NCBI GenBank assembly: GCA_019058365.1
Contig: JAHPZE010000006.1
Location: 1-64,000, forward strand
DNA length: 64,000 nt
Source of the DNA: Promethearchaeota archaeon
GTDB taxonomy: Archaea; Asgardarchaeota; Lokiarchaeia; Sigyniarchaeales; SOKP01
Direction of reading: 5' to 3'
Positions 63,143 through 64,000 of the stretch are shown here, one piece after another (position 1 is the stretch's first letter; each line of letters starts with the position of its first letter). The notes below the pieces were generated by a model. It saw only the letters and a program-made list of their open reading frames with translations, was not told the DNA's origin and made no database searches. A program made the translations under genes and the position numbers.

Positions 63143-63889
63143 CTAACGATATATTTCATCAGGGGGTTCGGTCTCTATTATTGTATAATTTCCACTACTC
63201 CAAGAATTAATAGTTCCAGACCAATTTGGAAATAAACTAAATCTCGGTCTTAGGTAAATTTTAACCCAATCATGGGGAGCGATCATAACATGCCTTGCTA
63301 ATTCCATTTCCCAAAATTCTGATTTGAAAAGATAATGTTCGACCACTAATATAAATGGTGCATTACCAAACCCTTCCCAAACGGTACTCTCATTAATTTT
63401 AAAATTCGGATGATTACTGGATAAATAATTGACAAAAACTTCTCTCATTGATTCGATTGTGGGTGAAATATTTGATGTCCAGTTTATCACCTGCACTTTT
63501 GCATAATCTTTTTTGGAGATCCTTCCACTGCTAGCTACTGCTTCAACTTCAATTATATTATTGAGATGAGTTATATTAGGATATAAAAATACTTCAACTA
63601 TCTTTTTTAATGGCTCATTTTCCCAAATTTTATATTCTAATTCAATCGATATGTTAGTTTTTATCGATATAGATAAATTAGACATTAATTCATTGCTGTT
63701 GGTTCTTATATCTAAAAGCAACCATGCTGAATGATTTGAATATGATTTCATTTCTTTAGGCATAAATTCAATTTGGAGGTTTTTTTGTCCTGGCGTATTG
63801 AAAATTATAAAAAAAACAATTGGCATTGAAGCTATAATCAACGTAATTCCCACTATAGACGCAATCGTAAACTTTTTATTCCTTTTCAT
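63143..63889 (-). CDS. membrane-anchored extracellular protein of unknown function
   Basis: A 248-residue protein with a basic N-terminus (MKRNKKFTIAS) and one hydrophobic segment (IVGITLIIASMPIVFFII), then a beta-rich domain outside the cell with several N-glycosylation sites (N-x-S/T such as NLSIS, NITH, NWTS, NESTV, NWSG). No C-terminal anchor is seen, so it is probably held by the uncleaved N-terminal helix. No family is recognised. The upstream frame ends six bases before its ATG, so it belongs to an operon with the partial gene at the window end. Confidence 0.6.
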   Translation of the reverse strand: MKRNKKFTIASIVGITLIIASMPIVFFIIFNTPGQKNLQIEFMPKEMKSYSNHSAWLLLDIRTNSNELMSNLSISIKTNISIELEYKIWENEPLKKIVEVFLYPNITHLNNIIEVEAVASSGRISKKDYAKVQVINWTSNISPTIESMREVFVNYLSSNHPNFKINESTVWEGFGNAPFILVVEHYLFKSEFWEMELARHVMIAPHDWVKIYLRPRFSLFPNWSGTINSWSSGNYTIIETEPPDEIYR

Positions 63890-63895
63890 AACAGC

Positions 63896-64000
63896 TCAAC
63901 TAAAAAAAAACGATAATAAGGCTAAATATCCAATAGATAAAATAATATGAATTATAGCAAATGTAGCACCAACTTTCAATAATCTTTTAAAATTTAGATT
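63896..64000 (-). CDS. C-terminal end of a membrane protein (partial)
   Basis: An open frame runs in from the window edge and ends in TGA six bases before the next ATG. The 34 visible residues contain a membrane helix (ATFAIIHIILSIGYLALLSF) after a basic stretch (NFKRLLKVG). The rest of the gene lies outside the window, so its nature is unknown. The short gap to the following gene suggests co-transcription. Confidence 0.55.
   Translation of the reverse strand, partial: NLNFKRLLKVGATFAIIHIILSIGYLALLSFFFS

Noticed and set aside
1..64000. CRISPR arrays, rRNA genes, transposases and phage genes
   Set aside because: No regularly spaced repeats, no rRNA-like stretches and no transposase or phage protein motifs were seen in the reading of both strands.

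Overview
The window reads as chromosomal DNA of an archaeon, most likely an Asgard (Promethearchaeota) lineage of the Lokiarchaeia type. The evidence is seen in the sequence: it is very AT-rich, carries two eukaryote-like small GTPases (9759-10295 and 34397-34939), and has longin/roadblock-like proteins both beside a GTPase and on the cytosolic side of a giant membrane protein. It also has archaea-typical families (DUF2070, PAC2, archaeal flavoprotein, GatC, PurE, RpiA), TATA-like boxes close to start codons, and a tRNA-Ala without encoded CCA. The exact lineage is inference. No CRISPR array, rRNA, transposase or phage gene was seen.

Layout. 1-7 kb: alpha/beta hydrolase with a broken 5' end, a surface protein with an archaeosortase-like tail, a QueT-type transporter, and a 1337-residue receptor-like membrane protein. 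7-17 kb: m5C RNA methyltransferase, a duplicated-domain protein, the longin-winged-helix/GTPase operon, a 7TM protein, DUF2070, a zinc-ribbon membrane protein, PAC2, and a nucleotidyltransferase. 17-25 kb: MoaD-like protein, then a five-gene minus-strand run (B12-domain protein, opine dehydrogenase with zinc ribbon, Ogt, Asp/Glu racemase, MFS with a long cytosolic tail). 25-33 kb: nucleotidyltransferase, MFS, tRNA-Ala, VOC protein, VapBC, and an AOR-family oxidoreductase with its four-cluster ferredoxin. The last of these look less AT-rich than their surroundings and are bracketed by an imperfect direct repeat.

33-44 kb: Nudix hydrolase, zinc-finger protein, Rab-like GTPase, giant membrane subtilisin, rpiA-purE, thiolase, dodecin, TPR protein, GNAT and dUTPase. 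44-56 kb: two tandem CoA-binding acyl-CoA synthetase subunits, an unknown protein, GatC, PadR with a repeat-rich candidate operator, a radical SAM protein, a HAD phosphatase, and a MoxR-VWA pair. 56-64 kb: peroxiredoxin, winged-helix protein and a compact SufC-SufB operon, with a cysteine desulfurase nearby, which together could form a minimal Fe-S cluster assembly set. A second PAC2 protein, a polyferredoxin, an archaeal flavoprotein and two partly exported proteins complete the window.

The most interesting themes are as follows. (1) Small GTPase signalling, with a longin-wHTH partner in the same operon and a possible transmembrane longin receptor nearby. (2) A racemase / opine dehydrogenase / MFS / B12-protein run that recalls opine biosynthesis-and-export cassettes. 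(3) An identically spaced zinc ribbon attached to the C-terminus of three unrelated proteins. (4) An AOR homologue with Asp in place of the first cluster cysteine.
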